Source: Gammaproteobacteria bacterium
GTDB lineage: Bacteria > Pseudomonadota > Gammaproteobacteria > Steroidobacterales > Steroidobacteraceae
Length of the DNA: 64,000 bases
NCBI GenBank assembly: GCA_021323735.1
Contig: JAJPKM010000018.1
Span: forward strand, 1 to 64,000
Reading direction: 5' to 3'
Made by a program: the position numbers and the translations under genes. The first letter of the stretch is position 1; every line of letters begins with the position of its first letter. Shown here in pieces: positions 62,973 through 64,000 of the stretch. The notes below the pieces were generated by a model. It ran no database searches. It had not been told where the DNA came from and worked only from the letters and a program-made list of their open reading frames with translations.

Positions 62973-64000
62973 CCGCGCAGCTGCTGCAAATCGAGGGCCT
63001 AGGTGTCGCCATCGGAGCCACGCGCATCGTCAAGAACTTGTCGCTCGAGGTGCGTGCCGGGGAAATACTCGGGCTGGCCGGAGCCTCCGGGTCCGGAAAA
63101 TCCATGACCGCGCTTGCCATCATGCAGCTCCTGCCGCAGGCGGCGGTGATCACCGGCACGGTACGCCTGCGCGGCGCTACATTGAGCCGGAGCGAAGACG
63201 AGATGCTCGAGGTTCGCGGCCGCGATCTCGGTATGGTGTTTCAAGAACCCATGACGGCCTTGAATCCCCTGATGCGCATCGGCGATCAAGTGGCGGAAAC
63301 CCTGCGCTTGCATCGGGCGATGTCTGCCTCGGAGGCCCGGCACGCCGCGCGCGAAGCTCTGGATCTGGTGGGATTGACCGGCGAGCAAGGCGCGCTCGAC
63401 CGATTTCCCTACGAGCTGTCGGGCGGCCAGCGGCAGCGCGTGGCGATCGCCATGGCCGTGGTGATGGCGCCGCCGCTGCTCATCGCGGATGAACCGACCA
63501 CGGCCTTGGACGTCATCGCGCAAGCGCAAGTATTGTCGGTTCTGCGGGAGTTGGTTCGCACACGCAACATGGGCCTGGTTCTGATCACCCACGACCTTGC
63601 CGTCCTTAAGCAGCTTGCCGACCGTGTCGCCATCATGCACTTAGGGGAGATCGTCGAGCAGGGTCTCACCGCGGAAGTGCTGCTACGGCCGCGACAGCCG
63701 TACACGGCGGCGCTGGTCGCGGCGGCTTCGATCAGCCCGAAAGGCGCGGCGCGGCCCTCGAACGCGGCGGCGGTTTTGCAGGTGTGCGGTATCACGCGCG
63801 AATACCCGCGCAAGCGCCGGTCACTGTGGCATGCCGCTGCGCCACTGCGCGCGGTCGATGATGTGTCTCTCTGCATTCATGCCGGCGAGACCGTGGGCTT
63901 GGTGGGGGAGTCCGGTGCCGGCAAGTCGAGCCTGCTCCGAGTGATTCTCGCGCTGGAGCGCGCGCAGTCAGGACAGGTGCGCCTGCTGGGGGAGGATTTT
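62969..64000 (+). CDS. Peptide ABC transporter ATPase, fused DppD-DppF type (cut by the window end)
   Basis: The open frame runs to the last base (344 codons present). The first ATPase domain is complete: Walker A GASGSGKSM, Q-loop VFQEPMTALNP, signature LSGGQRQRVA and Walker B LLIADEPTTALD, then a PRQPYTAALVAAA tail typical of DppD. A second domain has started, with Walker A GESGAGKSSLL at the end of the sequence. A fused pair of ATPases is expected in single-gene Dpp/GsiA-type systems. The rest of the gene lies beyond the window. Confidence 0.93.
   Translation, partial: MTAQLLQIEGLGVAIGATRIVKNLSLEVRAGEILGLAGASGSGKSMTALAIMQLLPQAAVITGTVRLRGATLSRSEDEMLEVRGRDLGMVFQEPMTALNPLMRIGDQVAETLRLHRAMSASEARHAAREALDLVGLTGEQGALDRFPYELSGGQRQRVAIAMAVVMAPPLLIADEPTTALDVIAQAQVLSVLRELVRTRNMGLVLITHDLAVLKQLADRVAIMHLGEIVEQGLTAEVLLRPRQPYTAALVAAASISPKGAARPSNAAAVLQVCGITREYPRKRRSLWHAAAPLRAVDDVSLCIHAGETVGLVGESGAGKSSLLRVILALERAQSGQVRLLGEDF

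Noticed and set aside
1-64000. CRISPR arrays, tRNA genes, intact insertion sequences, prophage
   Set aside because: No repeated spacer pattern, no T-loop/acceptor pair of a tRNA, no transposase or integrase was seen by eye on either strand.

Overview
The window is a GC-rich bacterial chromosome segment. It starts inside a 5S rRNA gene (end of an rRNA operon) and ends inside a peptide-type ABC transporter ATPase gene. The gene set points to a Gram-negative gammaproteobacterium, most likely a soil or freshwater member near Steroidobacteraceae/Nevskiales. Supporting genes are PBP1B with a UB2H-like region, osmoregulated periplasmic glucan genes opgG-opgH-opgD, PlsY, a BirA with an N-terminal HTH, lipoproteins with Sec lipoboxes, and a hopanoid cluster with a single-polypeptide squalene synthase. 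The taxon is inferred from content and was not tested by phylogeny.

Layout. 0-12 kb: 5S and terminator, then mostly exported or enzymatic single genes (VOC protein, penicillin-acylase-family hydrolase, GSU2403-type nucleotidyltransferase, cupin, cytochrome c). An MFS transporter follows, overlapped by a membrane-bound HTH/TolB-propeller regulator, and then an alpha-amino-acid ester hydrolase. 12-18 kb: an ECF sigma factor between a secreted protein and a membrane ankyrin protein, then PBP1B and an overlapping TPR lipoprotein. 17.7-19.5 kb: two small conserved-looking genes, a frameshifted small membrane gene and a parB with no parA beside it. 19.7-25.3 kb: membrane protein, peroxiredoxin, metallo-beta-lactamase-fold lipase-like enzyme, MAPEG protein and a cytochrome/YVTN-propeller protein. 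25.3-32.2 kb: an accessory-looking stretch with lipoproteins, a coiled-coil membrane protein, a tightly coupled membrane protein/phosphoesterase pair and a metallo-beta-lactamase-fold protein that lacks the metal motif.

32.2-42.7 kb is a hopanoid/isoprenoid block: dxs (leftward), then rightward squalene synthase, shc, hpnG, hpnA, idi, hpnH, a farnesyl-diphosphate-synthase-type gene and an unrecognised gene. Together these run from 1-deoxyxylulose phosphate to C5-extended hopanoids; later tailoring genes such as hpnO are not in the window. A perfect 15-bp-arm palindrome sits between hpnA and idi. 42.7-48.0 kb is opgG-opgH-opgD. 48.1-51.9 kb is a compact rightward set (ctlX-like, plsY, birA, SPOR protein, small membrane protein). 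51.9-58.0 kb holds single genes (YkgJ-type cysteine cluster, methyltransferase, PAP2 with an altered motif, barrel-like protein, second MFS, secreted propeller).

58.2-64.0 kb is a translationally coupled operon: a TPR protein; a rare in-frame fusion of a peptide-binding protein with its DppB-type permease; a DppC-type permease; and a double-ATPase gene cut by the window end. The fusion packs a five-part importer into three polypeptides. I saw no CRISPR array, tRNA, intact insertion sequence or prophage.
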